DNA of 64,000 nt from Lonicera japonica (lineage: Eukaryota; Streptophyta; Magnoliopsida; Dipsacales; Caprifoliaceae), in NCBI GenBank assembly GCA_021464415.1, contig CM038466.1:32146833-32210832 (forward strand). Reading direction: 5' to 3'. The translations under genes and the position numbers were made by a program. The notes under the pieces are model-generated. The model was not told where the DNA came from. It did no database searches and was given only the letters and a program-made list of their open reading frames with translations. This document shows positions 42,051 to 53,187 of the stretch, piece by piece (the first letter of the stretch is position 1; the number at the start of each line of letters is the position of its first letter).

Positions 42051-42400
42051 ACGCTCGGTGCATATACCCTCGGCACCCTTAATGTGTGTACCCTCGGCAC
42101 CCTCAGCGTGTGTACTCTCGGCATCCTCAGTGTATATACCCTCGGCACTCTCAATGTGTGGGAATGATGAATGCAGGGCTAGTCTTTAGAGAGTTGTTCA
42201 GGTCTTCTTGTCGATACCCTCAGTGCATGAATCCTTGGCACGCTCAGTATGTGCGAATGATGCATGAAGAGGCTAGCCTTTGGAGAGCTGTTCGGGTCTT
42301 CTTGTCGATACACTCAATGCATGTACCCCCGGCACCTTCAGTGTGTGTACCCTCAGCACTTTCAATGAGTGTATCCTCGGCACCCTCAGCGAGTTTATGG
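42050..42400 (-). repeat. About 24-bp repeats of D
   Basis: Repeated TACCCTCGGCACCCTCAGCG with TGTG, period near 24 bp, in two blocks (42060-42160 and 42300-42400), separated by a duplicated segment containing GAGAG(T/C)TGTTC(A/G)GGTCTTCT near 42188 and 42282. Repetitive antisense peptides here are spurious. Confidence 0.75.
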
Positions 42401-42659
42401 CAGGTCCATGTTCTTCGATTTAGACTTATTGCCCGTGCCCTTTCAAGAATATTGTTTATGGATTCAGTTTAAGCAGAGGCAATCATGAATTAGGAATACT
42501 CAAGAGAAATGATTCGATTTTATTAATAAAATGAAGGGGTATATTGATAGAAAATTCATCATTTTACCCTTAACCTTTACAAATTCGCTCACTTTCTCTC
42601 TCTATTTCCCCTATCTATAAGATGGTTCAAGAAAACTGGATTAATGATGCATACCTCGG

Positions 42660-44250
42660 CTTAGAGTTTCTCTTATTTAAAATTTGGTGTCTCAGGGCAG
42701 GGATCTTTCCTGCCTCGATCAAATCTTAGATAGCGTGTCTCAGGGCTATGCATTGGTCAGTGTTGTGTCCTTGGCCTTGATAATATTCGCAACGTTCATT
42801 GGTGTTCCAATCAGGAGGACACGACTCTGCAAGGGCCCGGGGGGTCAATGGTTGTATGATTCCACTTTCTTATAGTGCGGCTAGAGTCTTACTCAATGAG
42901 GCTGGAAGGCAAGCAAAACGTCGACCTTTAGTTTTTCCAGTATTCTGAGTTTGATTAACAAACCCTTGGCCAGGTGTAAACCCCTGCTCTCGTGGGTGCT
43001 GAAAATTGGTTCGTTGGTAAGGACCCGAATTCTGATAGGACCACACTTGATTAACAGCAGAAGTAGATTTCTTGTATTTGGACGAGGCTTTTTGAACCTC
43101 GTCGGCTCTTGCAAGCTCCTCTTCGGTTTCGTTGGCCACGTGCATCAAAGCCTTGTATTTCTCAAAGTATTGTCGCCCCCTGTCACCCTTGATCCCAGGT
43201 TTAAAATTCTTGACAATTAACCCCAATTGTTCTTCCTCAGAGACCCGATCAATCATCTGCGATGCTAATTCCCTCCAGCGCATGATGAAATCCTGACACT
43301 TTTCTTGTCTATCTGGTTGGCCATTTTGAGATGCTTACGAGTAACTTTCAATTCCTCGTTCGACTTGTAGTGTTCCATGAATTCCTTTACGATATTCTTC
43401 CAGTCTGCCACTCTATGTTTTTCCAACCCTAGAAATCAACTGTGTGCGAACCCTGTCAGAGTCTGGTGGAAACCTTGGGCCAAGTAAGCCTCGTTCAACC
43501 CATACAACTGCATAATACGGACATAGGCCTTAAGATGTAGATGAGGGGGCTATTTCCCAAGAATTTTTCCACACTAGGAAGCTTAAAACTCACCGGTAGC
43601 CTAGCTTCGGGGAAAAGGGAGAGGTTTTAGAGATCAGGCTATGTCATCAACCTTATCGGTCACCTTCTAATTCAACGCTTTCACTTGTTCTTTCAATAAG
43701 GTGATGACCTCATTCTATTTGTCCTATTCGGCTACTGATTCAGCGTACTGCTCCATATCCGGATCTGGTTCGTGCCTTTCGAAGAGTGGATTATGGTGCT
43801 GTCGAGGTTGATTGTGCTCGGGATAGAGCCACATACTAACAACATCTGGTGCTAGTAGGCCTTGGTGTAGTGGGGGGATGGGTATGATATTTTACTGAGG
43901 TGGAGGAATTAGCTGGCCTCGACCTTGGTTATGAGCGGGGCTAGGCTTTGGTGGATTTGGTTCGACTGGTGCCCGGGTGGCTAGTAATTTGTCGAAACGG
44001 GTCTGAGTGGCTCTCTGTAGGTTGGTCATGGTATTCATAGATTGGGCCATACCCTGTATCATTTGGTAAAGCTGTTCTGGGGACAAGGCTTCCGAGTTTA
44101 TGGGTAAAACGGGACCCGGCGGCAGATTCGCTGCATGTTATTGACCCTCAGTATCATTAGCCCATCTTTTATTAACCTCGACCTGGTCATTGTGGTATTC
44201 GAGAGCACGTCGTGGCAGCATTATAAAAGGTGAGTCCAGTCTAGCAAGTC
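42660..44250 (-). pseudogene. gag: Gag relic of element D
   Basis: Minus-strand fragments: GWAGRDRIGRLARL near 44280-44235, MSPEQLYQMIQGMAQSMNTM (44086), then WRELASQMIDRVSEEEQLGL to RFACLPASLSKTLAAL (43283-42870), then a zinc-like stretch and RHAIQDLIEAGKIPAL near 42690-42760. The same domain order as gag of A but diverged, with several frameshifts. The region after gag is not pol. Confidence 0.75.
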
Positions 44251-44499
44251 TACCTATGCGATCCCTACCAGCCCAACCGGCCAGTGTGTTTCGGTACGAA
44301 AACTTGAGAGTGATGAAGAACGGGGAAAAAGAAATAAGGGATTAACCGAAAAAATAAATATTTGCCATGAGTTGCATAATTCTCGAAAAATTATAACTTA
44401 ACAGGAAAATAAAATCGAAAATCATTTGTTGGTGTTTAGACGAAAGCATACCGACATTAACTTGAGAGCCCCATGGACAGGTTTAGGGTAGAAATATAC

Positions 44500-45050
44500 A
44501 TTCCTGGGGTGCCCTTATAACCTTCCGATTTTGAAAATTATTTTTGGAAAATGACTCATTTTTAGAAAATATTTTTGGAAAACATTTTTAAAATCGAGAA
44601 GTTTTCTCCTATTAGAGTTGTTTTTCATGGAAATACTGATAGAAAAATTCTCACTAATGATTATTAATGAGGAATTTCTACAAGCAGGGTTGGACAGCCA
44701 CCGGCCGTACATGCCAAACCAAAAGTTGGTATGTATGATAAGGCCTTTTGTTCACTACTAATCTCACGACTAATGGTCAAGAAAACATGCAGAAATTCAT
44801 GTGTACTAAGCTGACGCATCCTATATACAAGCATGGTTTGATGGGTAAGGTTTAGGCTCCCTCTTATTTAGCTAGGTCTTGCTATATACCCCAAGGGCGA
44901 GTACGTGCAAAGACCTTTTGATATACGTCCCAGGTATGTGAGTGTTCTCGTCACTCGATATACCTCGGTTGGCACTTAGCCAAGGAGAGTGAAAATAAGA
45001 GCTTTCAGTTTATGTTGACCCACACGAGCCAACTCCTTACTCATTAAACA
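44500..45050 (-). other. Leader of element D
   Basis: Contains the same conserved block as A, B and C (44870-45045: TATATACCCCAAGGGCG, GATATACGTCCCAGGT, CGATATACCTCGG), despite divergence elsewhere. Confidence 0.6.
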
Positions 45051-45355
45051 ATATTTTCGGGTTGAATTGAATAATTTCACACTAGCGATAATGCATGATG
45101 ATAGTGTATGTGTGCAAAATAACAATTATAGACGTATATTCTGATGAGCGCTTTAAGATTTGTTCAAGTACTTGCAAATTTTAATTATGAAAAGATTTTC
45201 CTCAAACAATAATTAGCAAGCGAAAAGGAATCAGGGTATCCACTTAGATCGCATCTATGTTATCCTAAAACTAAGAGCGAATAAAAAAGCACGCAAGCAG
45301 AAACGATTATCCACGCATATTCTACTCTTGTTTAGAGTCTAATTCTTTTAAAATA

Positions 45356-45373
45356 TCCCCAGTAGAGTCGCCA
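45356..45373 (-). other. Primer-binding site of element D
   Basis: On the minus strand TGGCGACTCTACTGGGGA, one base inside the LTR; one base different from A. Confidence 0.78.
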
Positions 45374-45374
45374 C

Positions 45375-47376
45375 TGTGAGAACCCGCGTTTTAGACGCCC
45401 GACCTTCGTGGCGGCGATTCCTCTGGTTTTCCAGTTTTAATTTTGAAAAACGGTTCGTTTTATCATAGAGAAAAAGTGACGATTTGCAAAGGAATCATAG
45501 TCGCCATTTCGTTTTACAAAACAAACAAAAGTCTGTGTAAAAAAGGAACATTAATGAATTAAACGACCTCTTAAACACAATTAATGCGAAACTAGTTGAT
45601 TCGAAGGTTTGGGGATTAAGTTACGAATCGGGAAGGTGTTAGGCACCCAATTCACCATTTCGGTCTCTAAATAAGATATGCGTGGAATTATAACCAAACA
45701 TTTGCATGCTTATTGATGTTATCGCGTATCGGTCCATAACATTAGGAAAACGGGATTTTGGGGTGGGGATGAAAACCATGTGCTTCATAATTCGCCCTTC
45801 AATTTTAGAAATAAGTGTGTGTGTGTGATTTGAAAAATGATTTTTGACAATAATTAATAACAAAACAAGTGTTTTTGAAAAGATTTAGGATTTTTCGGAA
45901 GCTAATTTAATTTGGAATCGGATATCCGGCAATCATTGAGATTCGTTCTTCAATAGTGTATCATAATTTAATAATTTAAACTGGCATTGAGGAATCTAGT
46001 ACTCTTATATTAGATATTTAGGTAAGCACTGCGATTTATAGATTAAATCGAATACAAACGTGTATTGATTCTTTCGTGAACCGAAAATAATAAAACCAAA
46101 ACTTTGTAAAATTAACTGATAAAAATATATTTAAAAATGGTTTACAGCTCGTTTTACGCCTTTGGTTTTGTAAACGGGTTTTAAATGTGAAATCTGGACT
46201 AATTATGAGATAAACATCATTTTTTACATACAATTGATTAATTATAACCGATAAAATAAAGACAGATAAAAAATTAAAGCTAAATTAAAATAAAAAATAG
46301 TTGGGAGCCTAAAAAATAATATAATACTATTTTATAGCACTGTTCCCGAAGTCCCAGAGCTGGTTCATGCCTCAAATGGGGTTAGTGCAGGTGTATTTAT
46401 AGTTGTGAAATAATTAATGGGTTGGGCTGGAAGTGTTTGTTCGCGGACACGGGGGGCGTGTCCGCGGACAAACCCCTGATTTAAACATGTGACGTTTTTT
46501 TTTTGCAATTTCGGCCAAAGTAAACATCGGATTGATCTAATTTTTTAACATGTTATTACCCATTTTAAAACCTACCTAATGTCTAAATTTCAGAAATTTT
46601 TGGACATTGGGAAAGCCTCCGTTTGATTTTTCAAGCCGAATTCCTATTTTTTTTTAATTCCGGAAGATCCGACCGTCGGATCGAGCTGATTTTTTAATAC
46701 GTTATTCCCAGTAACATTTCCTAACTCTTCACAAAATTTCATGATTTTTGGAAGTCAGAAAATATCAAAACGAGAAAAAATGAAAAATCAGCTAGGAGGG
46801 GTTTGTCCACGGACATAAGCCCCAAAGGCTTGTGTCCCCACGACACACACAGGTGTGTGGAGGGAGGACACGCCCTTTATTGAGTGTGTTCGTACGCAAT
46901 TTTTTTATTCTCAGAAAATGGCTTATCAGATTGATTTGTTTTTTTAGTATGTTATTCCCCATTATATACCCTGTCTACTGACCAAATTTGAGTTAAGTTG
47001 GACTTTGGGAAAGTTATATTGTGATTACTCAAAGTAAACTCTCAATTTTTTGAATTTTTGGAGATCCGGCCATCGGATTGGGCTGATTTTTGAGTATGTT
47101 GCTCCTTGTGAAAATTTATAATAACCCTCAAAGTTTGAGAATGATAAAAAATGAGAAACTCTCCTTTCACAAGTTTTCAGGAGTTTAACGGTTTTCGGTT
47201 CCGGTGACTTCCGGTAATTCTCGTAACTTCTTATCCAGCTGTCTTTTCGGCTTTCTTTTTTGACCTGTATCACATGTATTTGGTATGTATGCATCTAGAA
47301 ATGCTTGTGCATGTATGTGTGCTCATTTTCTTAGAATTCAGAATTCTTGCGGGGGTCGCAAAATGAGTTGTTCACA
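45375..47376 (-). repeat. 5' LTR of element D
   Basis: Minus strand: TGTGAACAACTCATTTTGCG at 47376 to GCGGGTTCTCACA at 45375; 2,002 bp. The minus-strand TATA box CTATAAATA is at 46394-46402. U3 holds palindromes of a different sequence (46438-46815). Four versions of an AT-rich GATCCG-(A/G)CCGTCGGAT segment occur in U3 (about 46530-47090). Confidence 0.82.
46394..46815 (-). promoter_or_regulatory. U3 of D: TGTCCGCGGACA palindromes upstream of TATA
   Basis: TGTTCGCGGACA (46438-46449), perfect TGTCCGCGGACA (46459-46470) and TGTCCACGGACA (46804-46815). The nearest lies 35 bp upstream of the minus-strand TATA box (46394-46402). Same length and half-site (TGTC...GACA) as in A/B/C but with core CGCG replaced by CGCG shifted one base outward (CCGCGG). 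Confidence 0.65.
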
Positions 47377-49253
47377 ATAAGATACTCACCTTTTTCTTTA
47401 CTCCATGGACTGTCGAAATTTTTCTAAGGTTTGTCGGTTATTCTATCACTATCTCCCTCTCATTATCCTACTCTTTCCTCTTTTTTTTTCCATCCATCTC
47501 TAATTTATTTCCTATTCCATATATAATATATATATATATATATAGCTAAGTGAGAGAAAGAGATAATGAATTGAGAAGAACCTTGCTAGCGTGAAAGACG
47601 CTGCAAGTTTTTAAACTTACAGTCAATTTTCAAGCACAAATTTGAGAAAGATATCCACTCTCACTCAAAAACTTTGTATTTAGTTTTGAAATAAAAACCT
47701 ACTATTATTAAATTAATAATTACAAAATTAAGACTCTATTTTGTCTTTTACACAAATTCACCCATCTGACAGTTGTATTAAAGTTAAATTAGATTTCTCC
47801 ATTACCAATTAGAAATAGGATATGCTCAAGTATATAAAAAAATTATATTTATAGAGAGGCTTTAAAACTGAAGCCATTAAACTATTAAAACTATTAAAAG
47901 ATAAATGAATTCAACACTAAGATGATACTCAGTTTGGGATATCCAAAAAGTTGGACTTTTACACAAATTCACCCATCTAACATTTGCATCAATGTTAAAT
48001 TGGATTTCTCCATTTTCAATTATAAATAGCCATATGAAATTTGCATTAATGTTAAATTGGATTTCTCCATTACCAATTATAAATAGGATATGCTCAAATA
48101 TATAATATTTTTTTTTTACATTTATAAAAGACGCTTTAAAACTATTAAAAGATGTTAAGTAAATTTAACGCTAAAATACTCAATTTGGGACATCTAAAAA
48201 TAATTGAATTCTTAATTTTTGATATCATAAAAAATACTGCATGACTATGTTATATTCCATCCATTTTTAGATTAATAAATTTAACTATTAAAGCTCCATT
48301 TGATTACAATATAAAAAATGAAAAGAAAAACACTTGATTTATGTGAGAGGTTGAAAAATAAGTTGAGGTGTGTAGTAAGATACCCCCCTTTCCTATTCTC
48401 TCACACTTCTTTTTCTCTCAATTTACCCACTTATTGGTCCACTTGTAAATCCCCCCCTTTCCGATTCTCTCACACTTCTTTTTCTCTCAAGACTTCTCTC
48501 ATCTTTGTCTTATTATTCATATCATTATCATTATCACTATTTATTTTATTATTATATATATCGATATATATATTTTTTTAAGATCATTAGAGGTTTGGGT
48601 ACGTGGGAATTCCCCATCCTCATCCCGCGGGATTCTCTTCCAATTTATTATTATTTTTTTAAAATTAAAGAGAGAGAAACCTAGTGCTATTACATCAAAG
48701 TCTCGTTTGATTTACGGAAGAAAAATCAATTTCATCGTTTTTCTCATGGGGTCAAGTTTCTTTTCTTATGTTTGACAAAGTATGGAAAGTATTTAGGTAG
48801 GAGTATTGTTATCCAAAATTTTTGTAATAAATGGTGGGAAATAACAAGGGAAAATCAATCCCATAGGTTTTGAGAGGAATGACTTTACCCCTATTTTTCC
48901 CTTTGTCAAGAAAGTATTTCCGTAATTTATGCTTATCAAATAAAGAAAATGAAACACTTTTCTTTTTCGAATGCTCAAATCTGCGAACTAAATGAACCTC
49001 AAGGGTATCAAAGCATATACAGGGAAGGATCTCATTTCCCGAACTAAATAATTCTAAAACCTTTTTTGCCTTGGACCTAACCCAGAGTAGTTGTCTCTCG
49101 CACTCACCCTAATCGAGTCTGGAACATGCAAGTATCTAAGCCTATTAATTTTAGTAAGAATGGAGACACGGGAGGCACCATGAAATTTACTTACGAATCT
49201 ACTATAAACAGAAAGTTTCAAAAAAATTGAGGAAAACAAATATGCGTAAAAGA

Positions 49254-49284
<31 letters not shown>

Positions 49285-49418
49285 TAAGCACTAGGTCATA
49301 ACCAGAGCCTTAAAACCAAAATCGTTTCTAAGGCACAAAATAATAAATAAAAAAAGAGCAATTAGTAAAATTCAAATGCTACTAAATCATAACTAATTAT
49401 AAACCAAATCATAGCTAA
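47377..49418. other. AT-rich intergenic DNA with a local duplication
   Basis: No supportable gene. A roughly 110-150 bp segment is present twice: ACACAAATTCACCCATCTGA near 47751 and again near 47958, both running through TTGGATTTCTCCATTA and AAATAGGATATGCTCAA. A TA microsatellite lies near 47523-47545. At 48400-48490 the sequence CTATTCTCTCACACTTCTTT recurs twice, 73 bp apart. Around 48700-48930 a TTTGATTTACGGAA / TTCCGTAATTTATGCTTATC pair may be a degraded MITE. An AAT microsatellite is at about 49254-49283. Confidence 0.5.
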
Positions 49419-50597
49419 TCATAATTGAGCATCGTATGCCCAAATTGGTGGAGGCCAAAGAAATCTAGGAACACATTTAAACCTGAGAATGACTCAAAAC
49501 TTCCATCTTCCAAATCGGTGGATGCCTATATTTGAATCTTCTATTTTATTCTCTTTATAAAGAAAAATCATCAAATCCTCCACAAAATAGATATATACGA
49601 TTCCCTTTATATCCAGGAAATTTACGAGATGAAAATGACAATGACGAATTTAATCCCAAAAACAACATACCATCCCCTATATTTTTCACCTCAATCCAAC
49701 TCAAATTAATTGAATCAAATTTATATTTTTTGAAGTCTAGAATGGCGGGAGTTGTCTTTGCAGGTTCATCAATATAATCGGTAACCCGCCCGGCCACTAG
49801 TAGCTCTCCACTAGAACTCTACACCAAGTACATTTGAGAAGTATAATGTGGCGAGGTTTGTAAAATTTGTGTTACTTTTTGATCTGGACCACCAATATTT
49901 TTAAAGACCATAATTTCACGTTGATTCATTGCATGCAATTTGCCCTTATAGAATAAAATATCCGTCAATGGTGAACCTGTTGTTGTTGGGTCGAAATTCG
50001 CCTGAAGGGATGTCCAGCTGTTGTCATTACACTTACATCACGCCAAATTTCCATATTTCGCGTAAATAGCTACGACTAGATCGACAATCCTTATTTGAAG
50101 GAGATGAGGACAAGACCACCTTCTCTATCAAATGTAGATGTATAAAACTTGACGGCACTGAATAATGCCCTTTTGGTGTTAGAAAAGTATACTCGTTGTC
50201 GACATTATTTACGTTATATTCTTTCAGATCTGGAAACGTGTATCTTGGTGAAAGTTGAATCTTTACCTTGGTCACAGGATTGATGACAAATATATCAGGA
50301 CTTGTTTAGCTAGTGAATCGTCGGTAGCCACCACTCAACCATAATTAGAAGAACCTTTATACAACTTCCCTTGTAACTCGAGTAAATAAAAGAGATCAAA
50401 ATTACTTTCAAGTAGACTGTATAACTCGTGAGAATTCCAATTTAACATCAGCAATCGCGGAAGCTATATACGTACCTTTGGAGGTGAGAATTCCAAGACA
50501 CACAAACAACACGAACTTGAACTTTATCTTCGTGAGAATTGAGATGCTCATCAATGACATCCAATAGTTCTCCTGGAAGTTTTGACCACTGGCCCAT
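49419..50597 (-). pseudogene. F-box / DUF295 protein pseudogene
   Basis: Minus strand from ATG 50597-50595. N-terminal F-box motif KLPGELLDVIDEHLNSHEDK, then VQVRVVCVSWNS. After a disrupted stretch (50500-50280, with the 10-mer GAATTCTCAC duplicated), the DUF295 region follows: NPVTKVKIQLSPRYTFPDLKEYN (50275 onwards), then WCKCNDNSWTSL, then VKNIGDGMLFLGLNSSLSFS and FPGYKGNRIYLF (49797-49555), and a last piece VPRFLWPPPIWAYDAQ before the stop at 49419. Such proteins are SCF ubiquitin-ligase adaptors, often in fast-evolving tandem families. Several frame changes and internal stops show it is not functional. It is the only host-type gene that I recognise with confidence here. The copia element lies about 270 bp upstream of its start. 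Confidence 0.8.
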
Positions 50598-50869
50598 TGC
50601 TAGTACAGTCTACAATTGGAATCAGAAATAATTAAAAATAGATAACGAGAGAAATTCAAGCAATGAATACATATGATATTGCAAGGTGGGTGGGTTCAGT
50701 GAGTAATTGCAAGTAATCAGTAATCTCCCATGACAGCTTGTTCCCTAAACACGATAAGAGAATCGCGTTTTGACAACGCTATTCGCAAATTTTTCAAAAT
50801 GTAGGATACATTCTTAATTATATATATACAATTATACGACACGTGAGGATACGTTCTTAATTATATATA
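50598..50869. repeat. AT-rich tandem sequence between the F-box pseudogene and the copia element
   Basis: Two adjacent copies of GGATAC(A/G)TTCTTAATTATA with TATATAC (50803 and 50850) separated by AATTATACGACACGTGA. A similar sequence lies on the other side of the copia element (56716-56765). Confidence 0.55.
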
Positions 50870-51299
50870 TACTGTAAGAATTGAGAATATATATATATAT
50901 ATACCTTGTTGTGGTAAGAGTAAAAGCAAAATTGATTTTTTTCGAGCCCCGTAAACGGTCTCCTTAAAACGATATTGGTCCCTCACTTAGGTGCTAATGA
51001 GTATTGGATCAATTGTCTTCTAGGATAGAACGGAATACTTCTGTAAAATGGCAGCACTACCACTCACCGTAACAATGGACACAACTATGTATTAATGTGT
51101 TTAAGAACTCAACAATAGGAAGAAAAAATAAGAAGAGGAAGTAATCTTTTTCACTTTAAAAATGAGAAAGGAGAAGCCTATTTATAGAATTGGACAAGGT
51201 GGTTATTGTCCAAAAGTAGTTAGGGTAGTTTTAAAACCAACAAAAACTTCCTCTTTAAATTTTAAATTTCTTATTCAAATTTTAAAACATTTTCCAACA
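50870..51299 (-). repeat. 3' LTR of the copia element
   Basis: The inner boundary is at 51299, where TGTTTTAAAATTTGAATAAG (minus strand) follows a purine-rich tract (51300-51322). Matches the 5' LTR strongly from about 51020 to 51299 (GATAGAACGGAATACTTC, GGAGAAGCCTATTTATAGA with a TATA-like CTATAAATA on the minus strand). The left 150 bp are not clearly alignable with the other LTR. Confidence 0.72.
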
Positions 51300-51322
51300 A
51301 TCCTCCACATGTTCGAAAATTT
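51300..51322 (-). other. Polypurine tract of the copia element
   Basis: On the minus strand CATGTGGAGGATTGTTGGAA precedes the LTR start TGTTTTAAAA, as typical for TNT1-like elements. Confidence 0.65.
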
Positions 51323-51870
51323 GGAAAAACTGAGTTCTACAAACATAGATATAAGAGTAACCTATAATCAAGAAAAGTAATCTAGAATGTTGAACTTTTC
51401 TTTAATAAAAAGCTATCGAATTTACTAGGCTATTCAGTGTGACAAGACGTCATTGAATTGCCAGCCATTAGTGTAAACCAAGAAAATAGAATTTTACAGT
51501 CACCTTCGGACATACTTGGTCTTCTTTTTGTGTTCATTTTGGCCTTGAATACCGCCTGGTTTCATGAGTGTTTTTAGAGAATTAAGCCTTTCAAATTCTC
51601 ATAAAAACGGCCCCTTTACACTCACATAGGTGATTTCTATTAAGTATTCCATATAAAATATGAAAACTTGAAACACATTAAAGTCACGGACAATCATTAA
51701 AAAAGCATATAGCTTATCCTAATGCTTATGCACTGTGTACTACAAGAATGGGATAGAGGAATAAACCTCAAAGTGCGTTCTTAACATTGTCACTCAAACT
51801 TTAGTTGGCCCATTGAACCTAAATCTTGGGATCTCCAGTCAATTAGGTTGGGTTTCCAGTCTGGTAACTG

Positions 51871-53187
51871 TTAAAATACAAGCTTTAAGTCCATTCCTTT
51901 TGCTATTTTTTTAAGTTGCTCTCTCGACAAACCTTTTGTCAGCGAATCCGCAATATTATCTTTCACCTTTACATAGTCAATGGTGATAACCCCGTTCGAG
52001 AGCAATTTTCTAACAAAATTATGTCTTCGTCGTATATGAAGAGACTTACCGTTATACATTTGATTTTGTGCTCGGCTAATTATCGATTAACTATCGCAAT
52101 GTATGCATATTGGGGGCATTGGCCAAGGCCAATTTGGAATATCTTCTAAAAATTTTCTTAGCCATTCGGCTTCTTCGCCTACTTTGTCTAAAGCAATGAA
52201 CTTAGATTCCATTGTTGATCAGGCAATGCACGTTTATTTAGAAGACTTCCAAGAGATGGCTACACCTGCTAATGTAAAAATATATCCACGTGTGGAATTG
52301 GAGTCTTTCGTGCTTGACAACCAATTGGCATCAATGTATCCTTCAATGACAGACGGATCTCTTGTGTAGTGTAACCCATATTTTTGGGTATATTTTAAAT
52401 ATCCTAAAACTCTTAGTAACGCTTTTTAGTGATCTTTCCCAGGATTACTTGTATATCAACTCAACTTACTAACAGAGTAAGTGAGATCTGGCCGAGTGCA
52501 ATTCATCACATACATTAAACTTCTTATGATTCGAGCATATTCAAGTTGTGAAATGCTTGTTCCAGAATGTTTAAACAAATGAAGGCTCATATCTACTATA
52601 GTTCTCATCGGACTTATATTGTACTCTTTGAATTTATCAAGAATTTTCTCAATGTAATAAGATTGAGATAAGATAAGTCCGTTAAGTGTTCTAGAGATTT
52701 TGACCCCTACGATAACATCAGTAACACCTAAATCTTTCATATCAAATTTTTGGGATAACATTTGTTTAGTAGTTTTAATGATCCCATTATTACTACCTAA
52801 AATAAGCATATCATTGACATATAGATACAAAATGACATAGTTATCATGAATTTGTTTGTAATAAACACATTTATTAAACTCATTGAATTTAAATCCATTT
52901 GACACCATTACATTTTCAAAATTTCCTTTCCATTGCTTTGGTGCTTGTTTCAAACCATACAAAAATTTAACAAGTTTACACACTTTATTTTCTTTTCCAG
53001 GGACAATGAACCCTTCAGATTGTTCCATGTATATCTCTTCATATAATTCACTATTTAAAAATGCCGTATTTACATCCATTTGATGGATTTTAAGATTATT
53101 TAATGCGGCTATAGCAATTAACATCCGGATATATGTTATTCGAGATACTGGTGAATAAGTGTCGAAATAGTCCAACCCTTCCTTTTG
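51871..53187 (-). pseudogene. Reverse transcriptase and RNase H of the copia element
   Basis: Minus strand. RT: DYFDTYSPVSRITYIRMLIA, MDVNTAFLNSELYEEIYM, LVKFLYGLKQAPKQWKG, and the catalytic box LYLYVNDMLILG (normally YVDD; the first Asp is Asn). RNase H remnants follow through EWLRKFLED-type sequence to IRRRHNFVRKLLSNG and NIADSLTKGLSREQL near the end (52059-51871). Several stops lie between 52456 and 52060. A stop at about 53186-53188 separates it from the preceding linker, in the same frame. Confidence 0.82.

Larger units (their letters stand above)
40830..47376 (-). mobile_element. Element D: pol-less Tat-like retrotransposon, 3' end truncated by B
   Basis: Minus strand: 5' LTR (47376-45375), PBS, leader, degraded gag, a non-coding region, and distal tandem repeats that end at B's LTR. 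There is no protease, RT or integrase. Gag is divergent from A/B/C, so this is a separate family, but leader and PBS are clearly related. Its 3' LTR is not in the window. Confidence 0.78.

Noticed and set aside
42086..42472. 128-codon ORFs on both strands over the 24-bp repeats of D
   Set aside because: Both strands are open because the repeat is a multiple of three; no domain.
48318..48581. 87-codon ORF (MKRKTLDLCERLK...)
   Set aside because: Created by a local 73-bp duplication in CT-rich DNA with a low-complexity C-terminus; no homology recognised.
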